Below, in pieces: positions 22,588-35,100 of a DNA stretch of 64,000 bases; positions within the stretch are counted from its first letter, which is position 1; every line of letters starts with the position of its first letter. Source of the stretch: Uloborus plumipes. Lineage: Eukaryota > Arthropoda > Arachnida > Araneae > Uloboridae. Both the position numbers and the translations under genes were made by a program. A model generated the notes under the pieces. It worked only from the letters and a program-made list of their open reading frames with translations, was not told the origin of the DNA and did not search any database. The DNA is taken from NCBI GenBank assembly GCA_038373865.1, contig JAXGGA010002845.1, positions 49,528-113,527 on the forward strand, given 5' to 3'.

Positions 22588-22624
22588 CGCAAACTGCAAT
22601 CAAAACTAAACTGAGAGTTGCCAT
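22588..22624 (-). CDS. Candidate first coding exon of a short secreted-type peptide
   Basis: The ATG at 22624 is followed by MATLSLVLIAVC, a hydrophobic leader like a signal peptide, then a GTAAGAGG donor at 22587 in phase 1. Splicing to 21991-22085 yields a 26-residue product that stops early. Such a short product suggests a uORF, a broken gene, or chance. No homology was recognised. Confidence 0.3.
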
Positions 22625-22992
22625 TAATCTGAAAACTCGAGACCTTTTCGATCGAGACGGACCGACAGACACATCAATTTTAAACTAAGTTTTGTGTAGA
22701 ATAAGAAGAAAAAATGAAGTTAAAAATAAAATATTTGCTTCTGAAACAAGTATTAATAAAACTTGAAGCTTGTAATTGAATTTAACCGAGAATAACCAAA
22801 AGTTGTCATTTGCTGCCTCCAGAAATGAAATGACGTAATGAAACCTCCCTGATAGCTGATTGGCCTGGAGATTATTGTGTACATTCAGCTGGTAAATGAT
22901 CAATGGCTTCGTAGACGCAAGATTTGATGTTCACTCAGCACACGTGTTTTGAGAAATTTAATAACAATAAACACTTCATATGTGTTTGAAAC
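22625..22992. promoter_or_regulatory. Likely bidirectional promoter region of NAT10
   Basis: It lies between the NAT10 start codon and the divergent candidate exon. It contains a CRE/ATF-like TGACGTAA at 22831-22838 and an inverted CCAAT box (ATTGGC) at 22859-22864, about 130 bases before the NAT10 ATG. No TATA box stands out. The promoter role is inferred from position and these two motifs. Confidence 0.4.
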
Positions 22993-23100
22993 ATGGTTCG
23001 GAAAAAGATCGATAATCGCATTCGTATTCTCATTGAAAATTGTGTCTCTTCACATCATCGGTCTCTTTTTGTGGTTGTGGGAGAAAAAGCAAGAGACAAT
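22993..23100 (+). CDS. NAT10: NAT10 exon 1
   Basis: It runs from the start codon (context ACATGG) to a GTAAGT donor. It encodes residues 1-36, opening MVRKKIDNRIRILIEN, the conserved family start, so the initiator is secure. Phase 0. Confidence 0.95.
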
Positions 23101-26100
23101 GTAAGTTGAAAATTTCTCAATTAAGTGAGGATTGCAGGGTTTCTCAAAGTGTGGTCCGCGGAAAACCGGGGTTCTGCGGAGCTGTCCTGCTTGAAAGTAG
23201 TTGCAACAGAAGGACGAATAACAATATTTTAATTCGAAACGAAATCACATTTATATAGGGAATAAAAACTTCTCTACGTTAACGCCGGGTGCAGCAAACC
23301 CCCCAGATTTGAACACAGACATATTGACTTTTAATTAAGTTTCGAATCAATTTTTACTTCCATTGCTCAAAATAATAAAGAACAGTAATCAAAATACAGA
23401 CAAGAGTACTAACAAATATGCAGAATGACTAATAAATAAGTTAAAAAAAAAGATTAAATGTATTATATCCAAAGTTTTTTTTTTCCAAGGCCAGGGGAAG
23501 GGGGGGGGGGGGGCGCAAAGTTAGTAATTTTCAGAAGGGGGTCTGTGGTGGTCTGGAGTTCGGTAACTTCTCTGGATTATTGCTTGCATGTTTTTAAAGG
23601 TATTCGGAAGTGATTCTGCATGCGGTAATAAATCATTTTGTAAATGAAAATAGTTGCTCACGTGTCTTGAAAAAAAAAAAAAAGAAAAATCTGTTGTCAT
23701 TTTATAACTTAATTAACAAGAAAACTCAACTCCTGTACAATTTATTATTTTCACTTGTATGTGAGTTTTTATGTATCAAATTTGATTCAGGCTGTTTACA
23801 CATGAAAAACAGTTCTTAAAACTCTAGAATTACACAACTCTTAAGTTAGAAATAGAGGCCTACCAAGTAGCACTTTGGCCAAGTACTGAGTATTCCAAAT
23901 GACACTTGTTGCACCGCAGTTTAAAATAAAATGACTTTGATCATCAAAATATTTTCATATCATCTTTTTTTTCCCTAAGTACTGCTTGACCTAAAATAGT
24001 CGAAACCTTTTTCTTACGAAATAAAATGATTTCATTTTACCCCAATATACAGTGGGTATTGTTATCACTATATCAAGAACTTAAAGCTGCAAGATGGTGG
24101 TTAAAAAAAAACGTACTCTAATTTTTCAAATGATTCAAAAGACATTGGAATATGATTTAAAAGTTTCTTATTAGTCTACTAGTCTAGTATTACACGTTTG
24201 AACATTTATCTTAGTGATTACATCAAACTATTTCCAGCCAAAGGTGAATTTAACACACAAGATAATATGTGATGTAACGTAGTGACTTTTCACAGCCTGG
24301 GAATCGTACATTCCCAAGGTTGCTTCCCACGACTGTGGACAGATAAGACCACATCTGGACACCAGACTTTTCGTCTTACCGTGGGAAAAGGTATTTTTCT
24401 CACGGTGCAGCTTGTCTAACGAGTTTAGAGCAGAGTTTGTCTTAATGTCAGAGCACTAGGTTACTGAAAAGAGTATTTAATCCGGCGGAATACCGTCCCT
24501 GGATTGTGAGGGAAGCAAACTCTTCAGTGACTAGACACTCACAAACTCGTGATATTTACGAAAAAGCCAAAAAGCTTACATTTGGTATGTTGTACATTTG
24601 TGTATATATTGTAGTCTTCGTAATAAATGTTTAGCCCAGAATTGAACATCTTTACTTGTTTGGGGAACTATGGAAAAGATAGTCACACACAAATGCATAT
24701 TCATGAATTTGTAGCGCAGAAAGGACATAAGCAATAGCTAACTTTTACCATGTATTGATTTTATGAGTGGAGATTTTATTTATTTATTTTTTTTACTCAT
24801 ACATAGATCACAGTTTTATTTTCTGAATGACTAGTTGTACCCGTATGGCTGTGCTTATGTTATAAAGGTAAAAAAACAGGTCATATAATTTGAATGCGCT
24901 TCAAAATCGTTCAAAACAACTGCTATAAAATGAAATACTTTTAGGAAATTGAAATTACAAAGAGAAAGCAACAAATAATTCAAAAGACTTAGCCATGGCA
25001 ACACCATAAAACTCAAATAACTTGAATGAAAAAGAGAAATTTGAACATTACTTCAAACGCCAGCAACTTTTTTGCTGTTAAGATAGAAGCATGGATCACC
25101 GATTGTAAGTCGAGATAAACCCGGGGTTAAAAATATTGCTCTGTTCAGTGGTCTATGAAAGAGAACCTAACGAGGAAAGTAGTGCCTGAAATCGAGCAAA
25201 ACCTTGAAAAAAGTAAGATTTTAACGCAAATAACTAGCACTGTATTTACGTTAGAAAATTTGAACAAATTGTATCGAACGCTGAAAATTCTGCTGTTTCT
25301 GACGACATAACAATATGTGCAAGTAATTTTTAACCCTAATATTCGGCAATTTATGTAAAAATAGTCTTGAATTAGAATAAAAAAAGAACCACCCATCAAA
25401 TCTTTTTCAAACTTGTGCCTAAACCTTTTTGGTGCAATAAGTAACAAACGTTGAAATTTTTAGCAAAATCGGACAGGTAGTTCTTGGGTTTTGCGCGTTT
25501 AAACAAACAGACGCTTTTTGAGACTTCATTTTATACTTATGTATGGAAGCGATTGTAAATTTCGTCATCCTGCAAAATATTCAATTTTTACAACTACTCG
25601 GCATTGGCCAAGTACCGAGTATATACCGAGTACTTGGTACACCACTAGTTAGAAACTAAGCCCTGCTTTATGATGATGTTTGTGAACGGGTCTTTTTTTG
25701 AACTTATTTTATAATTTAGTAATTACGCTGTATTTTTTTATTTATTTTAGTATATCGTAGATATTATGGATCTAAATTTTTCAGTCTATATGTCTTAAAC
25801 AAAAGTTTAATCAGTGCATTTGCTAATGTGTTACGTTAGTTGCTATAAAAAATAGTCTATATATAATATATGGTCTTTTGTTTGAAATTCTTCTAGTTTA
25901 TTAATTTATTGAACTTAGCTGTATTTATGTATAATTGTAGTAATCATATTTAATAGGTTGTCATTTTGCATGAAATGCTGTCTAAAGCAGAAGTCAAGGC
26001 AAGACCAACTGTACTTTGGTGCTATAAAAAAGATCTAGGTTTCTCAACGTAAGTAACATTGTATTTTATATTGACGTACAAAACGGTACAAAATAGTTAT

Positions 26101-29100
26101 CAATAGTGTTAGGACGACCTCTAAACCTTTCACATAAGTTAATCAAGGCTGTTTTTTTTGTTAAAAAAATAGCTGAAATTAGTTACTTTGGTAGTTATGC
26201 AAACTTCTTTCTGTAAGACTTTACAACATAAAGAAATTTTAAGTAGCAGTGTTATTTACAAATTTACTTTTTTACTTAAAATATTAATACAATCGACGCT
26301 CGTTATAAAGACCATCCTAATATAACGACCGGTGAGAAAACCCCCAACTGTATCCTAACATACTCTATGTTCTACCTCTTATAGCGACCACTCGTTATAA
26401 AGACCGTTTTCTGTAGGACGGAGACGGTCATTATATCGAGCGGCGACTGTACTAGTTTTTTAAATTTTAATAATTTTTCAGAGAAAAATTTTATCGAATA
26501 TTATTTAATTAGAACTAATCAATATTTATATTTATGCATTACAGATATTGCAGTAAATACATGTTGATCATATTAAATCTCCTTAGCTGTAGCATACTTT
26601 TGGACAACAAAACTCATTTTCCTTTTCAAAACCAGTTTTGAACTTATAAAAACCCCAACCCTAGTTTAAAAAGTATTGAACGTTATACTATAATATTTTA
26701 CCTGTCATAACTATAAATACTTTTCTTATCACTAGTACTAGTCCCTTCTTGAACAACAAACAAAAATATTTGAATATTTTAGAAATAAGAAGAAAAGGAA
26801 GAGAATGAAGAAAGCTCAAAGTATTCAAGGCAAACAGCAATTTGATGAAGAAGATGCTTTGGAATATTTTATTGCATCCACAAATATAAGATACTGTTAT
26901 TATAGGTAATTATACCCTTCTGTGTGTTCTGGAATTGGTTTAAAATAATGATGTTTTAGAAAATATTGGTTGGAGGATTTAATCATAACGCAGCAAATTA
27001 TTATATCTTTTGGGTCATTTTCACCATATGCTTACATTTCAGAATTTTTAAGTAATTTTTTTAACTTGCTATTTTCTTTTAGAATCACTAACAGATGTTT
27101 TGTCACATATTTTAGGTGTGTGAAAAAGTAATTGGTTGTACACTTTGATGCATAATTTAGTATTCAAATGTTGTTGTAAAACTTTGCAAGGAAAATTGTC
27201 GTTCATTACAATACAAAACCAATTGATAATCTCAATTTTAAACTATATCATAGTGCCTAGATCCAATTTCATTTGAAATTATTTGCATCCCTGAAGCTTA
27301 AAATGATATTTGTGATCATTGAAATATTGATCAAAAACTGTATGGTAACGGACTTGACATTTGGTAACAGATTTGACCAGTAACGGACTTGACATTTCAA
27401 CCAAAATGTCAAATTACCGTATATACTCGCGTATAGGTCGATCTCGTGTATAAGTCGACCCCCCTACTTTTTGACGAAAAATCGGGAAAAAATCGAAAAC
27501 CCGCGTATAAGTCGAGACCGCACTTTCTGAAACGATCGGGAACGTTTTGCCGCAATTTTTTTAATATAAATGTTTTGAAAATAAACAAAATGAAATGCAC
27601 TGAACATTCTTGTGTCAAAAACAGCACGATTGCTATTCTTTTTCCCAAAAAGGGTTCATTTTTGCGATCCCGATTGTAAATCGGGACCGATCTGGGAACG
27701 TTTTGTTGCGATTTTTGAATATAAACGTTTTCAAAAGAAGGAAAATGAAATGCAGTGAGCATTCTTGAAAATAGCACGATTGTTATTCTTTTTCACAAAA
27801 AGGGTTTATTTTTGAGATCGCGATTTTTGTAAAGGGTTCATTTTTGCGATCGCGGTTTTTGTAAGGGTTCGATTTTACGGTTACAATATTTGCTATCTGT
27901 TGCTTTGCATTATTATCAATAAAATTTTGCGATGTGACCGTATTACATTCGTTTCAAAGAGATAAACATCATCAATCGGAAAATTCGCGAATACGGCATT
28001 TCCAGCACTTTTCGCGCCGTCTGTCGTTTATTGTAATTATTTATTTCACAATTAAACCATGCAAAAATACAGTAGAATGCATGAGTATTTACTTCTTTTG
28101 CGTTTTTTTTAAATAGTTAGACTTAATCGGAAAAATTCTCGTTTTTGCGTATGTTTTTTTCTAAAAGTTGTTCGGGAAAAATTTTCGGAAATTCTGCCCG
28201 CATATAAGTCGACCCCCTAACTTTCAACTTCATTTTTTGGACTAAATTTCTCGACTTATACGCGAGTATATACGGTATGGCTAGGTTGTCGAATCTAAAA
28301 ATTAAACAACAATATGCATTTTCTTAGAGTTGTACAATAAACAATATTTCGGGGTAAAAGTTAAGAAAAAGTAAAAATTAATTCTAAAATCTTTGGTAAC
28401 AGACTTGACAAAGAATAAAAATACGCACCTGGAAGAAATCTTGTGAGAAACCCCACAGCGATATTTCTCGATTCAGGAAAAGAAAATGGTACGAAATAGT
28501 TGCGTCACTAGTTTGTTAAGTTAACTGAATACGGGTTACCATCTTTTGACTGCAATAAATACCTTTTTTAGCTAAAATAACCTTAGGGTAACGGACTTGA
28601 CAAGAACTGCCGGACAAAATATACTCATACATTTCTTAATGAAAAAAAAATATTATTGCCAGTATTTATTATGAATATCATATACTAATAGTCAATATGT
28701 AAAAATAATTTGTTGTGTATACTTTTTTATGCAATTAAGTATATAAAAAACATAGTTGAACTTGTGAAAATTAGAAATGGACAAGTGTTTTTGTCTTGAT
28801 TCTCATTTTTCATGTCTTATATAAAAATAAATAAATACATTTTAATAATTTTTTGAGTGATAGAATTTTTTTGGGGGTATTTCTTGCAGAAAATAATTGT
28901 TAGCATTGAATTAAAATTGTCTCTTTAACCTCCGGACCACAAATGTAAGCAAATATTCTTTCAAGTGTTCAAAATCGAAAAGTCAATTTTGAAAATGACC
29001 CTTTTCTCATAAGTGGAATAAAACAGTGCCGTTTAGATTGCACTAAAATGAAACTTGTGCAATGTTTCAAATTTGAAAAGCATGATCCAACAATGCAACC

Positions 29101-32100
29101 CCGATTGGTGGAAGTAACCTAGTTTTACATTAGCAAATTTGCTATGTAAATTTACTTATATTAAAAACTGAGTATCTTTTAATCTTTCTATGTCTTCTAT
29201 GCTTCTTTCTCCTGAACGCCAATGAACTGTAAGTCGAAGCTATAGATAGATTCGTAATTTTTCAGGCTTCATTAGTTTTAATTTACATAATTATACGATT
29301 TTAATTAACTAAGATATCAATTAATACGTAGTCAGATTTAAAGCAATTTGTCCTACCTGATTAAGTATGAAATCCATTGTTATAAAACAGGGTTGATATG
29401 AAACAGTAAAAATAATGATGATGAGAATTTTGAACGAATTCTTAACTGAATCAAACATGAAACTGATTAGCAGGCCACATACGTAGTATTTCTTAAAATC
29501 TTATGAAAATTAAATTATATCAAATAATATAATATCAGAATGAGGTAAAAGTTAGGGGGGACGTTATGCATCAACATGCCGCAGGAAGCTAATCTAGCTG
29601 ACTAGTATTTATTTAACACGTTGACTGCCAAGCTAGGAGATAACTCGTGTTAAGCCACGAGTTATCTCGTAGCTTGGCAGTCAACTAGTCAGTCAACTAG
29701 TGTTAAAAAGGGATTAACTTTTAACCATTATGCATAATTATATATTTTTATGTAATTTATATTCAAATGTTAATTTTGTGTTACATTCCAGTGAGACACA
29801 ATCAATTTTGGGTCAAACATTTGGAATGGCTATATTACAAGACTTTGAAGCTCTGACTCCCAACTTATTGGCTCGTACGATTGAAACCGTTGAAGGAGGT
29901 GGAATGGTGGTCCTTTTACTGCAAACTCTTACATCTTTAAAGCAGTTGTACACTATGACCATGGTACGTTCAGGGTCATAAAACACGTATTTCTCTAAAT
30001 TAAAAAGTTTTTGAAATTAATTTTGTTTCAAGAAAAAAAAATCCTGTTTGATTTATTCTTTCAAGTGTTCAAAATTCTTGGTTTATTTCCTACGTATGAG
30101 TAATATACTTTCAGGGCCCGATAGCCTGATCAGTAAGGCCTAGGACTCGTAACCAGAGGTTCCCAGGTTCGATCCTGGTCGATCAAAGATCCACCATCGT
30201 TACTAATAATGTCTGGGCAACGTAAAATAAAGGTTGTGGTCACAAAGCCCTCCAAGTGAAACAACACCTCTGGGGTTACAAGACCAGGGGTTTTCTCGGC
30301 TCTTGGGCTGAATCAAAAGAACAGAGAGCTCTGAGCTAAATTGGACTTCTACCTAATGGAACGCTAAAACGGAAGCCGTACTTTTTCCGCCTTAAATTGG
30401 GTAGATGTGTCTACTCGGGCTCTTGTACCCGAGTGGTTTCAGAAACAACAACAACAATATAGTTCCTAGCTCATGCAAAATATAAACTAGTTTTAACGTT
30501 TCCATGATGCAATATAATAAACTTAACTGATGCATTAAAAGCAGTTTAAGCTTCTGTAAGCTTTTTGAAAAATTGTTTTAGCAAACGTGTTATATAAAGT
30601 AAAATTATTGAACATATCGCACTCCTAGAATGAAAGGGGCATGTCTCGCTAGTTTAATAGGGAATTTTCAACCTATTAAATACTCCTACTTTCACTTCTA
30701 TATACTGTTAAGAGACTTGCAAAACACAAAAATTCACCATTGCAGAATTTTAAAACACATTGATTGATTTTTAAGGAATTTTTGTAAACCCTTGGCACTA
30801 GAAAAAGATTAAATTCATCGAAGGGCAATCTAGTAACCTGCCACTGGTGTCAGCAATGATTGTTTTAAACTTTTTGTGCAGAAAACTATATTCAAGTTTT
30901 TAGAGAGGCATCACTTGGCAACTTTTATGTATTATCAGCAGCCCTGGGGAACAGCTTTGTGAAAGCACGGAAAACAGGTTTCCGCTCGGGCCGATGCGCA
31001 AAGTTTCTCGCTCCAGCTTGGCACTTGGAGGTCAAAGAGCGAAAAATCCATCAGCCATAGAACGCCACCATTGTTTAAACTTAAAAAAATATTTAAAAAA
31101 AAAAAAAAACTACGTGTCCTATGGATTTTTTTTTTTTCACCAATGATATTCATGTATGTTGATCTATCATATAACAATAAAATTAAAAAATCGAGAACTT
31201 CCGTATTTGAAAAGAGCCCCTTTCATTCTAGGTGTACAATATATGTAGGCCTGGTTGCAGAAACAACTCAGATTCTTGAGAAAAGCCGCAGATTACTTCT
31301 TAGTTTAGGGTGGCAGGGGACCTAGATTTTTTAAAGAAAAAAAAATCATAAATTTTTATTAATGAAAATGGGTACGTATTTTCTTGATAAAAGTCACAAG
31401 CAACAGGTTCTTGTATTGGATTCTTCTACTAATATATTGTCAGTTTATCGTGTACACTTGCGTCACAAACGGTTGGGAAAAGAATCAATTTCCAGGTATG
31501 TAAGCTGTAAATGTAACTTGACCATTCTGGTTCGTCTATAGCTATTGCAGACTAATGATTGCTCAAAAGCATGAATCTGCAGCATCTGGATATAGTAAGC
31601 AAGCTGTTGATATTATTTGTTATTCTGCTTTAGCTCTGCTAAATTAATTAGTTTTAGTTATCAGTGTGAAGGGGATCTCAGCTTTAACAAGATCGCATGT
31701 GCTTCTAGCTCGGTTATGGTTGTTCCAGACTAATGAGTGCTAATAAGTGGAGCAGCAGTATCTGGATGCTGGTACTCATTATTTGCTCGTAGTTCTGCTT
31801 TGGACTTTGGGGTTATAACTTTTAGTTGAATCTGTTTTATGATTTATTTTTAGAAAAATATATAACTGGAAAAATTTTTTGGTTGCCTGCTGAAATATCA
31901 TGGAATTAAAAAAAATTTTGTTTGTAGTATACATTGTTAACTTTTAAAAGCATATCTTTAGAGTAGTGTTTTCTTCAGTTGTATATCTAATCCTTTCTTT
32001 ATTTCAGGATGTGCATGCCCGCTACAGAACTGAATCACATCAGACAGTTGTTTGCCGATTTAATGAGCGATTTATTTTATCACTACCTACATGCTTGGAT

Positions 32101-35100
32101 TGTCTTGTTGTAGATGATAAACTTAATATACTGCCAATCTCATCAAATGCTCTTAATATAAAGCCACTGCCTCCAAAGAGTCTGGTAAGTGTATTTTAAC
32201 ACATAATTTTACCTTGCACAGTAATTACATTTGCTCTTAACAAATAAACAAAAGCTGTTAGCAATAAATAAATATTGTGCTTCATCACTCTTTAAAAAAG
32301 TATAGTCTAATATTAGTCCCATGTGGTCTAGTGGTTAATTAGCTGTCTTTTGCCAAAACGACTTGGGCACAATTCCTTGCACTAAAGGCAGATCAAGAAA
32401 TGTTCCAAGGGTCATTGTTTTTTTTTCTACTTGCCCCCTTTTTTACCACACATCCTGGTTAACACGTGTTTATTACAAATGTTTCGGTCTTCAATTTCAA
32501 AAAAAAGTTCCAGATCAGGGCCCCAAATCCTTCTCATATCATTGAAGTTTATCTAAAACTTCCTTTTTTGAACTTCTAAGTCAGAAAACTGCTGGAGAAG
32601 AGTCCCTCAAGGGAATGGCTATCGCCCCCATCGCCCCTCCCTTGTATCCGCACCTGCCTTGCACAGATTATAGAAATAAACCCACAATTTCTCTGATGCT
32701 ATATGGTAATGCCAAGGTTTCATGCTAAATGGTGGAGAGTTTTAGGATAAGTAGCACCTCATGATAAAGATAACAAAAGAGTACATATGATTTACTTTTA
32801 GGTTGTCACCATGCAAGCATACCGTAACCACCTGAGTTTGTGACCTTAACTGTCCCTGATAATATGATTGTAACGCAAATGTACATCTGTTTGTGGAATC
32901 TTGTTTCCGTAATTTGTTTTTTGAGTTCATTTTCTGGTGCCAGAAAGTGCTTCATCCAGAAAGTGCTAGAAATAGCATAATCAGTGAATTAGTGTCAAGC
33001 TAAACTTTTAATTTCAAAGTTGTCTTGACTACAATCTAGTAATCTGTATGAGTTAATTGTTGTATATAAGTATTAAATTTCATGATAGCTTATTTCCAGA
33101 TTTCCTCCAATTTTAACTATTTCAACTGAAAAGAAATCTTTAACATTAATTTTTATGAGTTTGAGTTGAATATTCAACATACTTCATGTTTAAATTTCTG
33201 TTGTGATTGATGATAATTCTGTTTTTAAATACAAGGAAGAGCTTATTTCTGTGATGTTTTATGGTATTTTCTTCTATAATAAAGGGGGGGGGGGGGAAAT
33301 AGAATCTCTCAAATACCCATACTCCATACCCTCTCCATACCCCCCAATTATTTTTATGGGATAAATTAGAGTACATATTCATGATCATGTAAAAAAATGA
33401 TGATTTTTAAAGACGACCCTCATGTTGAAATTAAAAATTTTGACAAAGCCTTTTTTTCACATAAAAAATTCAATTTTGAAATTTTTTCAAAAAAATTTAT
33501 ATAGGCTAAGACTATTGTAATATTTTTTACTTACATGCTCTAAGTCTTCACATTTTCTGTAAAAAAATTTAAAAAGAATAAACCATTAATTACCCAGGTA
33601 CAATTTTTTTTCATAAACAACATCAGCTCAGTTTACGTGTCTCGAAAATGACAAAAAATGTGATATCGCAAAATTTCAACAGGGTATAAAATCAAAACGT
33701 ATCGAGATAGAAAGAAAAAAATTTAGGAGGTTGCTTATGACTACAAAGGAAGGAAGTATACCAAGTTTCATCAAAATCCGAAATGGTGGGTGTCGAGGTG
33801 TGGTTGAATTGACGTAGAATCACCCTGGAATCTTGTTTCTCATAATTTGTTTTTTGAGTTCATTTTCTGGTTTTTAAGTTCGAGAGGCTGGCAGACCTGA
33901 GTAAAAATGATCTGATTACTTATCTTCTTCAAATTTCACCTTGTTGATACCTGCCATCAGTGTTAGAAATGAGAATTTAAATCTAGACCTCATAATGGTG
34001 CATAGTATAATATTTTAGTTTTCAAAATGCCTTGGTGCCATTTTTAATGAATCAAATACCTAAGTTTCCAGATATAAAGAAATGTTATAAAACAGTCTCT
34101 TCACATGGCTTAGGTGTCATTTTTGATGAATCAAATATCTATCCATCCAAATGTTAAGAAATGTTTAAAAATATAATTTCTCGTTGTTGCCAATAGCATA
34201 TTTTAAAAAGATCTGTAAAATATACAGGATAAAATGGTTTTTAAAAATGAAATAGATTGCCTTCAAAAATTAATTTAAAAAATATATTATTTAAATCAAT
34301 CACAGGTATTGTGGTCACAGTGAGTCTGGGGAAAAAAAAGCTTCAAAGTGACCCAAAATTTGGGGCGTCAAACCTGGTGCTTAGAGCTGGAAATCTAGGT
34401 GTCAAACCAAAATTTTTGGTTCCAAATTGTGACTTAACAACCACTTATTTTATCTCTGCCTGCTTTTACATTCCAAATTGTAATTGGATGAGGGACTGCC
34501 TATACTAAAATTGTTTTGTTATTGAAAACAAGACAATACATTTGCTCTAAAATAAATTTATGAGAACAATATTAATAAAAGTAAGCCCAAAAATCAAATG
34601 TTATTGTATTTTGGAGTGACAAAAAGCTCTTTTTTTTCTATGTAGAAGACATGCTTGTAGATGAAAAGATCTCCAGAATTTTTTTTATTTGTTATGTCAT
34701 GTTGTTTGCTGAATATTACAGAAACAACATTTCTAGTGTACGGTCAAGGTACATTTTTTTCTTGTTCTTAGGGCCAAGAAGGATTTTCAGAAATCTTACC
34801 ACATCCTTTGAAAATTAGATTTTTAAATCATATTCAAAGCCAATTAATATGTTATAGGTACTTAGTATGTGTTATAGGTTGCCCTGTGGCTCAGTAGTTG
34901 GCGTTTCGCTCTACTGCGCTGCATACCTGGGTTCGATTCCTGGGTTGGGCACGATCAGCCTTTCATCCCTTCAGTGGGTCGATGAAATGAGTACCAAGCG
35001 TGCTTGGGAACTCTACCCTCAGAGCATTCGGCTGACCACCTAACAGGAACACCTGTCTCGCACTCCAAAGCTAAGAATACAGATGGGTGCAGTAGGCCTT

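Noticed and set aside
30113..30185. Functional tRNA gene
   Set aside because: It has A- and B-box-like words, but acceptor-stem pairing is poor and it continues into a SINE body with an AAC tail. It is a SINE head.
34878..34950. Functional tRNA gene at the second SINE
   Set aside because: Flanked by a target duplication and followed by a SINE body, so not a stand-alone tRNA.
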